This document shows positions 9,870 to 18,614 of a stretch of DNA of 58,201 nucleotides, one piece after another; position 1 is the stretch's first letter, and every line of letters begins with the position of its first letter. The notes beneath the pieces are model-generated. The model was given only the letters and a program-made list of their open reading frames with translations. It was not told the origin of the DNA and searched no databases. The DNA is taken from assembly GCA_018262285.1 (NCBI GenBank), contig JAGTRX010000001.1:1-58201 (forward strand). Direction: 5' to 3'. The position numbers were made by a program, and so were the translations under genes. The DNA comes from Pseudomonadota bacterium (GTDB taxonomy: Bacteria > Pseudomonadota > Gammaproteobacteria > Burkholderiales > Rhodocyclaceae).

Positions 9870-10913
9870 TCATGGGTTCATATTCACGCCCTGGCGGTCA
9901 AGTGACCAGGCGATGTGCTCGCGAACAAGGGTGGAAGGATGATCCAGGCGGCTTTGCAGCGCTTCGATATGTTTTTGTTGGCGCGGCGCATTACCAAGGG
10001 CGATGGCAATATTGCGCAACCAGCGTTCATGGCCGATGCGGCGGATGGGGCTGCCTTCGAGATTCGTATTGAAATCGCTTTCGCTCCAGGCGAACAATTT
10101 GTCCAGAGAAGTATTTTCAAGCGCCGGGCGCAAGGCAAAGGCCGGATCGCCAATACGGGCGAAGCGATTCCACGGGCAGCATTTTTGGCAATCGTCGCAG
10201 CCATAGATGCGCTGGCCAATCAAAGGGCGCAGTTCTTGCGGGATGCTGCCGGCGAATTCGATAGTCAAATAAGAAATGCAGCGGCGCGCATCGACCTGGT
10301 AGGGCGCAGTGATGGCTTGGGTCGGGCAGGATTTCAGGCAGGCCGTGCAACTGCCGCAGTGGCTGGCGATGGGTGCATCAGGTGGCAAAAGCAGGTCGGT
10401 ATAGATCCCGCCCAGAAAGCACCACGAGCCTTGGCGAGAAATGAGCAGGGCGTTCTTGCCCTGCCAGCCCAGGCCGGCTTGTTGGGCGAGTTCGACTTCC
10501 ATGACCGGGGCAGAATCGGAAAAGACCCGGTAATTGAAATTTCCAATCTCGGCTTGTAGCGTCGAGGCCAGTTTTTGCAGGCGCTGGCGCATGATTTTGT
10601 GGTAATCACGGCCAAGGGCGTAGGCCGAAATTTCCCGAGCGGAAGCAGTTGCAGGCAGATAATCAAGCGCAGCCATGACGACACTGCACGCGTCCGGCAA
10701 CAAAGCCCTTGGATCAGTGCGCAGATGGGCGTGGCACGCCATATAATCCATTTTGCCGTGATGGCCTTGATGTAGCCACTGCTGCAATCGTGTGGCCGCC
10801 TCGCCGATTTCGGCGCGGCAAATTCCGATGGCGGAAAAGCCGAGCGCCTGTCCCAGTGCTTTGATGTGCGCCGGCAGTTTTGAATAATCACGATGAGAGG
10901 TGGTCTCTTGCAT
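9870..10913 (-). CDS. queG: Epoxyqueuosine reductase
   Basis: QueG carries out the last step of queuosine synthesis, reducing epoxyqueuosine in tRNA with a cobalamin and two [4Fe-4S] clusters. Both ferredoxin-type motifs are present: CGSCTACLKSCP and CDDCQKCCPWN, the second after the family's RRCISYLTIE and RIYGCDDCQ. HEAT-like helices close the C-terminus. The ATG at 10913 gives 347 residues, the usual length; an upstream in-frame extension lies over tsaE and is rejected. Its 5' end faces and slightly overlaps the tsaE frame. Confidence 0.95.
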   Translation of the reverse strand: MQETTSHRDYSKLPAHIKALGQALGFSAIGICRAEIGEAATRLQQWLHQGHHGKMDYMACHAHLRTDPRALLPDACSVVMAALDYLPATASAREISAYALGRDYHKIMRQRLQKLASTLQAEIGNFNYRVFSDSAPVMEVELAQQAGLGWQGKNALLISRQGSWCFLGGIYTDLLLPPDAPIASHCGSCTACLKSCPTQAITAPYQVDARRCISYLTIEFAGSIPQELRPLIGQRIYGCDDCQKCCPWNRFARIGDPAFALRPALENTSLDKLFAWSESDFNTNLEGSPIRRIGHERWLRNIAIALGNAPRQQKHIEALQSRLDHPSTLVREHIAWSLDRQGVNMNP

Positions 10914-11447
10914 ACCCCCGAGTTTACCGCGCAATTCCCACTGCCAGACGAAGATGCGACCAAGCTTCTTGGCGCCCGGCTGGCTTTGGCGATTGTGCCG
11001 GGTTTGGTTATCCATCTGGAGGGTGATCTGGGCAGCGGAAAAACCACGCTGGTGCGCGCCATGTTATTGGCTTTGGGACACGTTGGGCCGGTCAAAAGTC
11101 CAACCTATTCTCTGGTTGAATTTTATGTAGTTTCGAGCTTATACTGTTATCACTTTGATTTTTATCGCTTTGAGTCTCCTGAGGAGTTCTTCGATGCGGG
11201 TCTTGGAGAATATTTTCATGGCGATGCAGTCTGCCTGGTTGAATGGCCAGAGAAGGCGGCGGGATGCGCTCCGCCAGCGGATATTCGCTTCCGGTTTGCT
11301 GATGCCGCAATCCCAGGCAGGGTGGGCCGCCATGTCGAAGGCTTGGCCGCGACGGAGAAAGGCGCACAGTGTCTAAGGAAGCTTTCCCGGATCTGGCAAG
11401 AAGGCGGCTGTTCACCGTGGCCGGAGCCTCTCTCCTCCTCGCTATAA
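10893..11447 (+). CDS. tsaE: tRNA t6A biosynthesis ATPase TsaE
   Basis: TsaE is the ATPase partner of TsaB/TsaD in making the t6A37 modification of ANN-decoding tRNAs. The Walker A motif GDLGSGKTTLVRAML, then PVKSPTYSLVEFY, YHFDFYRF and VCLVEWPEKA are all visible. As drawn from ATG 10893 it is 184 residues, a little long. TTG at 10908 behind GAGAGGTGG is an alternative that nearly removes the overlap with queG. The 3' end overlaps amiC by 79 bp, so the last 25 or so residues may be a non-conserved tail. The tsaE-amiC order is common in proteobacteria. Confidence 0.93.
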   Translation: MRGGLLHTPEFTAQFPLPDEDATKLLGARLALAIVPGLVIHLEGDLGSGKTTLVRAMLLALGHVGPVKSPTYSLVEFYVVSSLYCYHFDFYRFESPEEFFDAGLGEYFHGDAVCLVEWPEKAAGCAPPADIRFRFADAAIPGRVGRHVEGLAATEKGAQCLRKLSRIWQEGGCSPWPEPLSSSL

Positions 11448-12679
11448 CGCCGCTTGGGCAGGCGACAACGCGCCTGCCGTCCATTCTGGCGGTGCGGGTC
11501 TGGCCGGCGGCGGATTACACGCGGGTGACCCTCGAACACGAAGTGCCGCTCAAATTCACGCAGTTCACCATTGAAAATCCCGATCGCCTGGTCGTGGATA
11601 TTGAGGGGGTCGAGTTCAATGGCGTTCTGGAAAGTCTGGCGCGCAAGGTGGCCGAAGACGATCCCTATATCAAGCTGCTGCGCGCCGGACGTTACAAACC
11701 GGGCGTAGTGCGGCTGGTGATGGAACTGAAAACAAAGGTCAAGCCGCAGGTCTTTGTCCTTGCTCCGGTGGGCAATTACGGCTATCGCCTGGTGCTCGAT
11801 GTCTATCCGCAGGAGCCTGTCGATCCCCTGTTGGCGCTGTTGCAAGGCAAAAAGGACGATTTCGAAGCGCTGAAAATGGATGCGGAAATTCCCTCTGCCA
11901 ATTCCGAATCCGCGGCATCGCAAAGTGCCGAGGCTGCGAAATCAGGCAAACCGATTGTCAACCGGTTGGTGATTGTGACTCTGGATGCCGGACATGGTGG
12001 CGAAGATCCTGGTGCGGTTGGTAAACGCGGAACTTACGAAAAGAATGTGACTCTGGCGATTGCGCGGCGGCTTAAAGCCAAAATTGACGCCGAGCCCAAT
12101 ATGCGGGCGGTGTTGACGCGCGATTCCGATTTCTTCGTGCCGCTGCAAACCCGTGTAACAAAAGCGCGGCGAGTCCGCTCCGATCTGTTTGTCTCCATTC
12201 ATGCTGATGCCTGGATCAAGCCGGATGCGCGCGGTTCCTCCGTCTTTGTGCTTTCCGAAAAAGGTGCTTCCAGTTCGCAGGCGCGCTGGCTGGCGCAGAA
12301 AGAAAATGACGCTGACCTGATCGGAGGGGTCAATCTGGCGATCAAAGACCCTTATCTGGCCAGAACCTTGCTTGATTTGTCGCAAACGGCAACGATTAAC
12401 GACAGCCTCAAGTTTGGCAAATATGTTCTGGGTGAGTTGGGCGGCATCAATACCCTGCATAAGGGTAATGTCGAGCAGGCGAGTTTTGCGGTGTTGAAGG
12501 CGCCGGATATTCCTTCGATTCTGGTCGAAACGGCTTTTATCTCGAATCCGGAAGAAGAGGCCAAACTGACCGACGAGCGTTATCAGGAAAAGATGGCCGA
12601 GGCCATTGTGCGCGGTATCCGGCAATATTTCATCAAGCACCCGCCGGGACCGAAGGCGAAGATGGCGGCTCTGCGCTAA
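11369..12679 (+). CDS. amiC: N-acetylmuramoyl-L-alanine amidase with AMIN domain (AmiC type)
   Basis: A 436-residue periplasmic murein amidase that splits septal peptidoglycan during daughter-cell separation. The GTG start (11369) lies after GGAGAAAGG, inside the tsaE 3' end. The N-terminus ARRRLFTVAGASLLLAI is a twin-arginine-type signal, as in AmiA/AmiC. An AMIN domain follows (about 38-150), then a linker, then Amidase_3 (about 190-425). Zinc-site motifs include LDAGHGGEDPGA, the Glu of GTYEKNVTL, and FVSIHADA. The EnvC/NlpD-type activator is not in the window. Confidence 0.93.
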   Translation: MSKEAFPDLARRRLFTVAGASLLLAITPLGQATTRLPSILAVRVWPAADYTRVTLEHEVPLKFTQFTIENPDRLVVDIEGVEFNGVLESLARKVAEDDPYIKLLRAGRYKPGVVRLVMELKTKVKPQVFVLAPVGNYGYRLVLDVYPQEPVDPLLALLQGKKDDFEALKMDAEIPSANSESAASQSAEAAKSGKPIVNRLVIVTLDAGHGGEDPGAVGKRGTYEKNVTLAIARRLKAKIDAEPNMRAVLTRDSDFFVPLQTRVTKARRVRSDLFVSIHADAWIKPDARGSSVFVLSEKGASSSQARWLAQKENDADLIGGVNLAIKDPYLARTLLDLSQTATINDSLKFGKYVLGELGGINTLHKGNVEQASFAVLKAPDIPSILVETAFISNPEEEAKLTDERYQEKMAEAIVRGIRQYFIKHPPGPKAKMAALR

Positions 12680-12728
12680 TCGGGGTAGCCCCTCCGGGTT
12701 ATAATTACCCTTTTTCTCCAGGTTAGGC

Positions 12729-13649
12729 ATGCGCGTCTTACGCGGCTTTTCGTCTGCGGTTTCGACCCCGACAGCACTTACCATCGGCAACTTCGACGGG
12801 GTGCATCGTGGTCATGTCGTTTTGCTTGAGCGGCTGGTCAATACTGCCCGGGAAAAGGGCCTGCTACCGGCGGTGCTGACTTTCGAGCCGCATCCGCGTG
12901 AATTCTTCATGCCGGATTCGGCGCCGGCACGGCTGACTATCCTGCGCGAGAAACTTGAACTTATTGCTGCTTGCGGTATCGATACCGTCATGATCTGTGC
13001 CTTCAACGCCGATTTTGCCACACTTACGGCCGAGTCTTTTATTGAGCGGGTGTTGCTGAAAAGTTTGGCTACCAAGCATCTTTTAATTGGTGACGATTTC
13101 CGGTTTGGAAAGGGGCGCGGCGGCGATTTTGCCTTGCTGCAAGACGCCGGGCAAAAGCGTGGTTTTACGGTTGAAGCCATGTCGGCAGTCATTGTCGAAG
13201 GCGAACGAGTTTCCAGTTCTGTCGTGCGCAAAGTTTTGGCGGCGGGTGACATGGAACGGGCAATCGCCTTTTTGGGACGCCCCTACATCATCGACGGGCG
13301 GGTAATACATGGCGATAAAATCGGACGAAGACTGGGTTTCAATACGGCTAACATCCACATTCGCCATTTTCAATTGCCCATGACAGGCGTGTTTGCTGTT
13401 GAAGTCGAAGGGTTGGAAAATCGCATGTTGCGTGGTGTGGCTAATCTCGGAATTCGTCCAACGCGGGGTGGAGAGCGTCCCCTGCTGGAAGTGCACCTCT
13501 TCGATTTTGACCGCTTCATTTATGGCGCACATTTGTCCGTGCGCTTTGTGCATAAACTACGTGATGAGCAGAGGTTTCCTGATTTTGATGCCCTCAAAGC
13601 CCAGATTGCACGCGATGCAGTGGCTGCGAGAAATTTTTTCAAGTTTTGA
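12729..13649 (+). CDS. ribF: Bifunctional riboflavin kinase / FAD synthetase
   Basis: A 306-residue protein that phosphorylates riboflavin to FMN and adenylates it to FAD. The N-terminal nucleotidyltransferase domain has IGNFDGVHRGH and a later SSSVVRK. The C-terminal flavokinase domain has GRRLGFNTANI, where most family members have Pro instead of Asn (GFPTANI), a small variation. It starts 49 bp after amiC and precedes ileS by 18 bp, the standard ribF-ileS-lspA-ispH cluster. Confidence 0.96.
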   Translation: MRVLRGFSSAVSTPTALTIGNFDGVHRGHVVLLERLVNTAREKGLLPAVLTFEPHPREFFMPDSAPARLTILREKLELIAACGIDTVMICAFNADFATLTAESFIERVLLKSLATKHLLIGDDFRFGKGRGGDFALLQDAGQKRGFTVEAMSAVIVEGERVSSSVVRKVLAAGDMERAIAFLGRPYIIDGRVIHGDKIGRRLGFNTANIHIRHFQLPMTGVFAVEVEGLENRMLRGVANLGIRPTRGGERPLLEVHLFDFDRFIYGAHLSVRFVHKLRDEQRFPDFDALKAQIARDAVAARNFFKF

Positions 13650-13667
13650 AGACGAAGATAAACGACG

Positions 13668-16463
13668 ATGGCTGACTATAAAGACACACTGAATCTCACT
13701 GATACTCCCTTCCCAATGCGTGGCGATCTGCCCAAGCGCGAGCCGTTTTGGGTGCAGCAATGGCAGGAAAACCGCCTTTACCAGCGCATTCGTGAGGCCT
13801 GCAAGGGCAGGCCGCGTTTTATCCTGCACGATGGCCCGCCTTTTGCCAATGGCGATATCCATCTGGGACATGCGCTGAACAAGATTCTGAAGGACATCAT
13901 TATTCGTTCGCGCACCTTGTCCGGCTTCGATGCACCCTACGTGCCGGGCTGGGATTGCCACGGCCTGCCGATCGAACACCAGATCGAGAAGGAGCACGGC
14001 AAGAATATTCCGTCCGACAAGGCACGAGCCTTGTGCCGCAGCTATGCTGCTGAACAGGTCGAGCGCCAGAAGAAGGATTTCATCCGTCTCGGTGTTCTCG
14101 GTGACTGGGGCAACCCCTACCTGACCATGAATTTCAGGGCCGAGGCCGATGAAATAAGAGCGCTTGGTAAGATTCTTGAAAAGGGTTATCTCTATCAGGG
14201 CTTGAAGCCGGTGAACTGGTGCCTGGATTGTGGCTCAGCGCTGGCCGAGGCGGAGGTTGAATACGAAGATAAAACCTCGCTGGCCATCGACGTTGCTTTT
14301 GCCGTGCATGACAACCATGCCGAAAAACTGGCGCATGCCTTCGGCCTGAGCCACCTGTCCGGCCCGGCCTTTGCCGTCATCTGGACGACAACGCCGTGGA
14401 CCCTGCCCGCCAACGAAGCCGTCAGCGTTCATCCCGAACTGACCTACGATCTGGTCGATACCGAAAAAGGCGCGCTCATTCTGGTGCGCGAACTGGTGGA
14501 ATCCTGCCTGCAGCGTTATGGTGTTTCCGGCAAAGTGCTTGCCTCCTGTCTGGGTGCCAAGTTGGACCAGATTCTGCTGCGCCACCCCTTCCAGGAGCGC
14601 GAGGTTGCCCTTATTTGTGGCAGGCATGTCACCACCGAGGCCGGTACTGGCCTGGTGCACACGGCGCCGGCGCATGGTGTTGACGACTACAACATCGGCA
14701 AGGTCTATGGCCTGCCGGTGAGGAATCCAGTCGGTAACGACGGCCGCTTTCTTGCCGGCGTTGCGGCGCTTTCCATCGGCGAACTGGTCGGGCTAACGGT
14801 GTGGGAGGCCAATCCCCTCATCGTGCGCGAACTGGAAGAGCGCGGCAGCCTCTTGAAGTGCGAAAAGGTTCAGCACAGCTATCCGCACTGCTGGCGGCAC
14901 AAGACCCCAATCATTTTCCGTGCCACGCCGCAGTGGTTTATTGGCATGGAGCATCGGCACGACGAGAATGCGCCGACGCTGCGCTGGATTTCCGAGCGCG
15001 CTGTTGATGAAACACAGTTCTTCCCGGCCTGGGGCCGCGCCCGTCTGGAAGGCATGATGAAAAGCCGACCCGACTGGTGTATTTCGCGCCAGCGCAATTG
15101 GGGCGTGCCGATTCCCTTCTTCCTTAACAAGGAAAGCGGCGCTCTACACCCGCGCACCAGCGAATTGATCGAGGCAGTCGCCAAGCGGGTCGAACAAGCG
15201 GGTATCGAAGCCTGGTTCAGTCTCGATGCCAAGGAATTGCTGGGCGATGAAGCCGAGCAATACATCAAGATGAAGGACACCCTTGATGTCTGGTTCGATT
15301 CGGGCACGACGCACATGAACGTCATGCGCGGTTCGCACGTGGCCGAGCAGGAATATCCAGCCGACCTCTATCTTGAAGGTTCCGACCAGCATCGCGGCTG
15401 GTTTCAAAGTTCGCTGCTGACGGGCTGTGCCATCGATGGCCGTGCGCCCTACAAGGCATTGCTGACGCACGGCTTCATTGTTGATGGCAAGGGACTCAAA
15501 ATGTCCAAGTCGCAGCGGAATGCTGTGGCGCCGCAAGTGATATCAGACAAAATGGGGGCTGAAATCCTGCGGCTGTGGACGGCGGCGACCGACTATTCGG
15601 GTGAACTGTCGATTTCCGATGAAATTTTAAAGCGCGTGGTTGAATCGTACCGCCGCATTCGCAATACGTTGCGCTTTCTGCTGGCCAATACCGCCGATTT
15701 TGACGTTTCACAAATGCTGCCGGTGGAAGAGTGGCTGGAAATTGATCGCTACGCCTTGGCACTCACACGCGAACTGCAAACCGACTGTTTGGCCGATTAC
15801 GAGCGTTACGAGTTCCACCCCATCGTGCAGGCCTTGCAGACGTTCTGCTCGGAAGATCTCGGCGGTTTTTATCTGGATATTCTCAAGGATCGCCTGTATA
15901 CCGCCGCCCCGAACTCAAAGGCACGTCGCTCGGCACAATCGGCGCTCTGGCACATCCTGCAGGCCTTGACCAAACTGATGGCGCCGATTCTGTCCTTCAC
16001 CGCCGAAGAAGTCTGGCAAATTCTGACCGGCAAGCCCGAAGAATCGGTCATGCTGCATCTTTGGCACAATTTGCCCAGGCCGGAAGGCGGTGGCGAATTA
16101 CTGAGCAAATGGAGCAAGCTGCGTGAAGTGCGGGCTGAAGTGGTTAAGGCGCTGGAAGAAGTGCGCATCGAAGGCAAAATTGGCTCGTCGCTGCAGGCGG
16201 AAGTGACTTTGTACGCCAGCGGTGAGAATTACGACCAGCTGGCGGCACTGGGTGACGATCTCAAGTTCGTTTTCATCGTCTCCAAAGTGATGGTGCTGCG
16301 TGCCGAAAGCGACCGGCTGGAAGTGCAACCCTCGCCGCACCAGAAGTGCGAGCGCTGCTGGCATGTGCGCGAGGATGTCGGGGCGAATGCCGAACACCCG
16401 GAGCTGTGCAGTCGTTGCGTCAGCAATCTGTATGGCGAGGGCGAGGAAAGGCACCATGCCTAA
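13668..16463 (+). CDS. ileS: Isoleucyl-tRNA synthetase
   Basis: A 931-residue class I synthetase charging tRNA-Ile. The HIGH-type motif is [14 protein letters not shown] and the second signature is LKMSKSQRN. The CP1 editing domain (around 195-400, [12 protein letters not shown]) removes misactivated valine. A C-terminal zinc finger CERCWHVR...LCSRCVSNL is typical of bacterial-type IleRS. The final 8 bp overlap the lspA start. Confidence 0.98.
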   Translation: MADYKDTLNLTDTPFPMRGDLPKREPFWVQQWQENRLYQRIREACKGRPRFILHDGPPFANGDIHLGHALNKILKDIIIRSRTLSGFDAPYVPGWDCHGLPIEHQIEKEHGKNIPSDKARALCRSYAAEQVERQKKDFIRLGVLGDWGNPYLTMNFRAEADEIRALGKILEKGYLYQGLKPVNWCLDCGSALAEAEVEYEDKTSLAIDVAFAVHDNHAEKLAHAFGLSHLSGPAFAVIWTTTPWTLPANEAVSVHPELTYDLVDTEKGALILVRELVESCLQRYGVSGKVLASCLGAKLDQILLRHPFQEREVALICGRHVTTEAGTGLVHTAPAHGVDDYNIGKVYGLPVRNPVGNDGRFLAGVAALSIGELVGLTVWEANPLIVRELEERGSLLKCEKVQHSYPHCWRHKTPIIFRATPQWFIGMEHRHDENAPTLRWISERAVDETQFFPAWGRARLEGMMKSRPDWCISRQRNWGVPIPFFLNKESGALHPRTSELIEAVAKRVEQAGIEAWFSLDAKELLGDEAEQYIKMKDTLDVWFDSGTTHMNVMRGSHVAEQEYPADLYLEGSDQHRGWFQSSLLTGCAIDGRAPYKALLTHGFIVDGKGLKMSKSQRNAVAPQVISDKMGAEILRLWTAATDYSGELSISDEILKRVVESYRRIRNTLRFLLANTADFDVSQMLPVEEWLEIDRYALALTRELQTDCLADYERYEFHPIVQALQTFCSEDLGGFYLDILKDRLYTAAPNSKARRSAQSALWHILQALTKLMAPILSFTAEEVWQILTGKPEESVMLHLWHNLPRPEGGGELLSKWSKLREVRAEVVKALEEVRIEGKIGSSLQAEVTLYASGENYDQLAALGDDLKFVFIVSKVMVLRAESDRLEVQPSPHQKCERCWHVREDVGANAEHPELCSRCVSNLYGEGEERHHA

Positions 16464-16956
16464 AACACTGGTGCGTTGGCTTGGGCTGGCTTTTCTGATC
16501 GTTTTATTAGATCAGGTCAGCAAACTTGCCATCTTGCGCAATTTCAACCTGGGCGACCGGCTGGAACTGACGTCCTTTTTCAACCTGATCCTGACCTATA
16601 ACCCTGGTGCGGCCTTCAGTTTTCTGGCGGGTGCCGGCGGTTGGCAGAAATGGTTCTTCGTCGTTCTGGCTTTGGGCATTTCTGTTTGGATTATTGTCAT
16701 GCTCAAAGAACATGGCGAGGAATTTCTTCTGTCGCTGGCTTTGACCCTCGTGATGGGTGGAGCGATTGGCAATGTCATCGATCGGTTTGCCTACGGTGCG
16801 GTCGTCGATTTTCTCGATTTCCACTGGGCTGGCTGGCACTTTCCGGCTTTTAACGTGGCCGATTCGGCCATCACCGTTGGGGCGGCACTGATGATCATCG
16901 AGCAGTTGATGGCCGGTCGGGCGAAAAACCAAGCTGATTCTCAAAAAGTGGACTAA
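16456..16956 (+). CDS. lspA: Lipoprotein signal peptidase (signal peptidase II)
   Basis: A 166-residue inner-membrane aspartic protease that cleaves signal peptides of diacylglyceryl-prolipoproteins. Four hydrophobic segments are visible. Catalytic aspartates lie in [11 protein letters not shown] and FNVADSAI, and [10 protein letters not shown] is conserved. The ATG at 16456 overlaps the ileS end by 8 bp; the longer upstream frame is inside ileS. The stop TAA abuts the ispH ATG with no spacer. Confidence 0.96.
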   Translation: MPKTLVRWLGLAFLIVLLDQVSKLAILRNFNLGDRLELTSFFNLILTYNPGAAFSFLAGAGGWQKWFFVVLALGISVWIIVMLKEHGEEFLLSLALTLVMGGAIGNVIDRFAYGAVVDFLDFHWAGWHFPAFNVADSAITVGAALMIIEQLMAGRAKNQADSQKVD

Positions 16957-17874
16957 ATGCAAATCATCCTAGCCAACCCTCGTGGATTTTGCGCCGGCGT
17001 TGAACGCGCCATCGCCATTGTTGAACGGGCGCTGGAAAAGTTCGGTGCGCCGATTTATGTCCGCCATGAAATTGTCCACAACAAATTTGTCTGCGACGAT
17101 TTGCGCGCTAAAGGCGCGGTATTTATTGAAGAGCTTGCCGAGGTTCCCGAAGGCAGCACCCTGATATTCAGTGCCCACGGGGTTTCAAAAGCGGTGCGCC
17201 AGGAAGCGGAGAAACGCGGCCTGAAAATTTTTGATGCCACCTGTCCTTTGGTCACCAAAGTACATGTCGAAGTTGGCAAGATGCGTGAGCAGGGTCTGGA
17301 GATCATCATGGTCGGCCACAAAGGCCACCCTGAAGTCGAAGGCACCATGGGCCAAAATCCGGATGGCATGCATTTGATCGAGTCAGTGGCCGATGTCGAG
17401 CAGTTGCAGGTAAATACAGCCGCTCATCTTGCCTATGTGACACAGACAACCCTGTCTGTCGATGATGCTGAAAACGTCATTTCAGCCTTGCGTCAGCGTT
17501 TTCCCTCAATTTGCGGCCCCAAGAAAGAAGACATTTGTTATGCCACGCAGAGCCGGCAGGATGCAGTCAGGCAGCTTGCCAAACAATGTGATTTGCTGAT
17601 TGTGGTCGGCAGCCCCAATAGTTCCAATTCCAATCGCCTGCGGGAAGTTGCCTCGGCGCGCGGCATTGAGGCGCATCTGGTTGATAGCGCCGACCAGATT
17701 CAAAATTCATGGTTGTTGGGCAAGCAATGCATTGGGTTGACGGCCGGAGCCTCGGCGCCGGAATCGATAGTGCAGGAAGTGCTAGAAACTCTGCGATGTC
17801 ATGGTTGCGCTGTTTCTCAGCAGGAGTGCATTGAAGAAGGGGTGTCTTTTCCCTTGCCCAAGGAATTGGTCTGA
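16957..17874 (+). CDS. ispH: 4-hydroxy-3-methylbut-2-enyl diphosphate reductase
   Basis: IspH performs the last MEP-pathway step, reducing HMBPP to IPP and DMAPP with an iron-sulfur cluster. The three cluster cysteines are visible in [23 protein letters not shown] and ... [12 protein letters not shown] region context (the third Cys lies in KQCIGLTAG). The substrate-binding His motifs EIVHN and [11 protein letters not shown] are present. At 305 residues it is of normal length. It ends the ribF-ileS-lspA-ispH cluster and converges on the TonB-like gene with a 2-bp gap. With dxs and ispA it is the third isoprenoid gene in the window. Confidence 0.97.
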   Translation: MQIILANPRGFCAGVERAIAIVERALEKFGAPIYVRHEIVHNKFVCDDLRAKGAVFIEELAEVPEGSTLIFSAHGVSKAVRQEAEKRGLKIFDATCPLVTKVHVEVGKMREQGLEIIMVGHKGHPEVEGTMGQNPDGMHLIESVADVEQLQVNTAAHLAYVTQTTLSVDDAENVISALRQRFPSICGPKKEDICYATQSRQDAVRQLAKQCDLLIVVGSPNSSNSNRLREVASARGIEAHLVDSADQIQNSWLLGKQCIGLTAGASAPESIVQEVLETLRCHGCAVSQQECIEEGVSFPLPKELV

Positions 17875-17876
17875 AA

Positions 17877-18545
17877 TTACCAGAACGGTATTGGGGGTTG
17901 ATTCGGGTCATCAACCAATTGTGCCGGTGTGTTTTGCAACATGACTTCAATGCGCATTTTGCTGTGGACTTGAATGTTGTCCTTGCTGGCGGGTGTAAAA
18001 ATCATTTTGCCGAATTCCTTGATAATCGCTGCTCTGGCCGCGAAATTAAAATCGGATTCCTCAATTTCAACCTTGTCGATGCTTCCAAAATCGTTGATGT
18101 AAAGGCTGACGATGGCTGAGCCTGTGACTCTGAGTTCGAGTAGTTCTGGAGCAAGCGCATTGATGTTTTCTACTACGGCTGGTTTGCGGTTTACTTCCGA
18201 GACCGGGTAATAATAGGGCGTTGAAGGCAATAATCCGTATTCGGGAATGCCGTTTTTTTCCAATATTGGCAAAGGGCTTGTCCAGCCGATTTGGCTTGCT
18301 GCATTATTATTTGTCGGTGGTGATGCTATCGCTATTGTTTTATGGCTTGCCTTGGCGGAGTCGTTGATGGCGATAATCGTTTTGCTTTTGCTAATTGTTG
18401 AAGCGGGGTTCAGCTTAACCAGGAGTCTGATGCTCTGCCCTGTTAATTTGGCGGGCGCTGTTTTGAAGGTTGAAACATATTCAAACGCCCAGAATATGGC
18501 GAAATGAATCAAGACTGAGCAGAGAAGTGGTTTGTACAGCGACAT
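17877..18545 (-). CDS. TonB-like C-terminal domain protein
   Basis: A 222-residue protein with one N-terminal membrane segment (LLCSVLIHFAIFWAFEYV) and a C-terminal domain (VTGSAIVSLYINDFGSIDKVEIEES...) of the TonB/energy-transducer type. The Pro-rich spacer of classical TonB is missing; instead there is a Ser/Asn-rich linker. No exbB/exbD or TonB-dependent receptor is adjacent. It follows the pilY1 operon on the same strand but sits beyond that operon's terminator, so it is probably a separate or read-through unit. The Shine-Dalgarno is weak and the AT content is higher than in its neighbours. Confidence 0.65.
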   Translation of the reverse strand: MSLYKPLLCSVLIHFAIFWAFEYVSTFKTAPAKLTGQSIRLLVKLNPASTISKSKTIIAINDSAKASHKTIAIASPPTNNNAASQIGWTSPLPILEKNGIPEYGLLPSTPYYYPVSEVNRKPAVVENINALAPELLELRVTGSAIVSLYINDFGSIDKVEIEESDFNFAARAAIIKEFGKMIFTPASKDNIQVHSKMRIEVMLQNTPAQLVDDPNQPPIPFW

Positions 18546-18560
18546 TGGATCAAACGGCTT

Positions 18561-18592
18561 TAAAAAAGTGACGCGCCTTTCGGCGCGTCACC
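18561..18592 (-). terminator. Terminator of the minor pilin/pilY1 operon
   Basis: GTGACGCGCC (18568-18577) pairs with GGCGCGTCAC (18582-18591) around TTTC. On the minus strand the stem is followed by TTTTTTA, a good rho-independent terminator just after pilY1. Confidence 0.88.
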
Positions 18593-18614
18593 ACTACTAG
18601 TATGCCAAGAAAGA

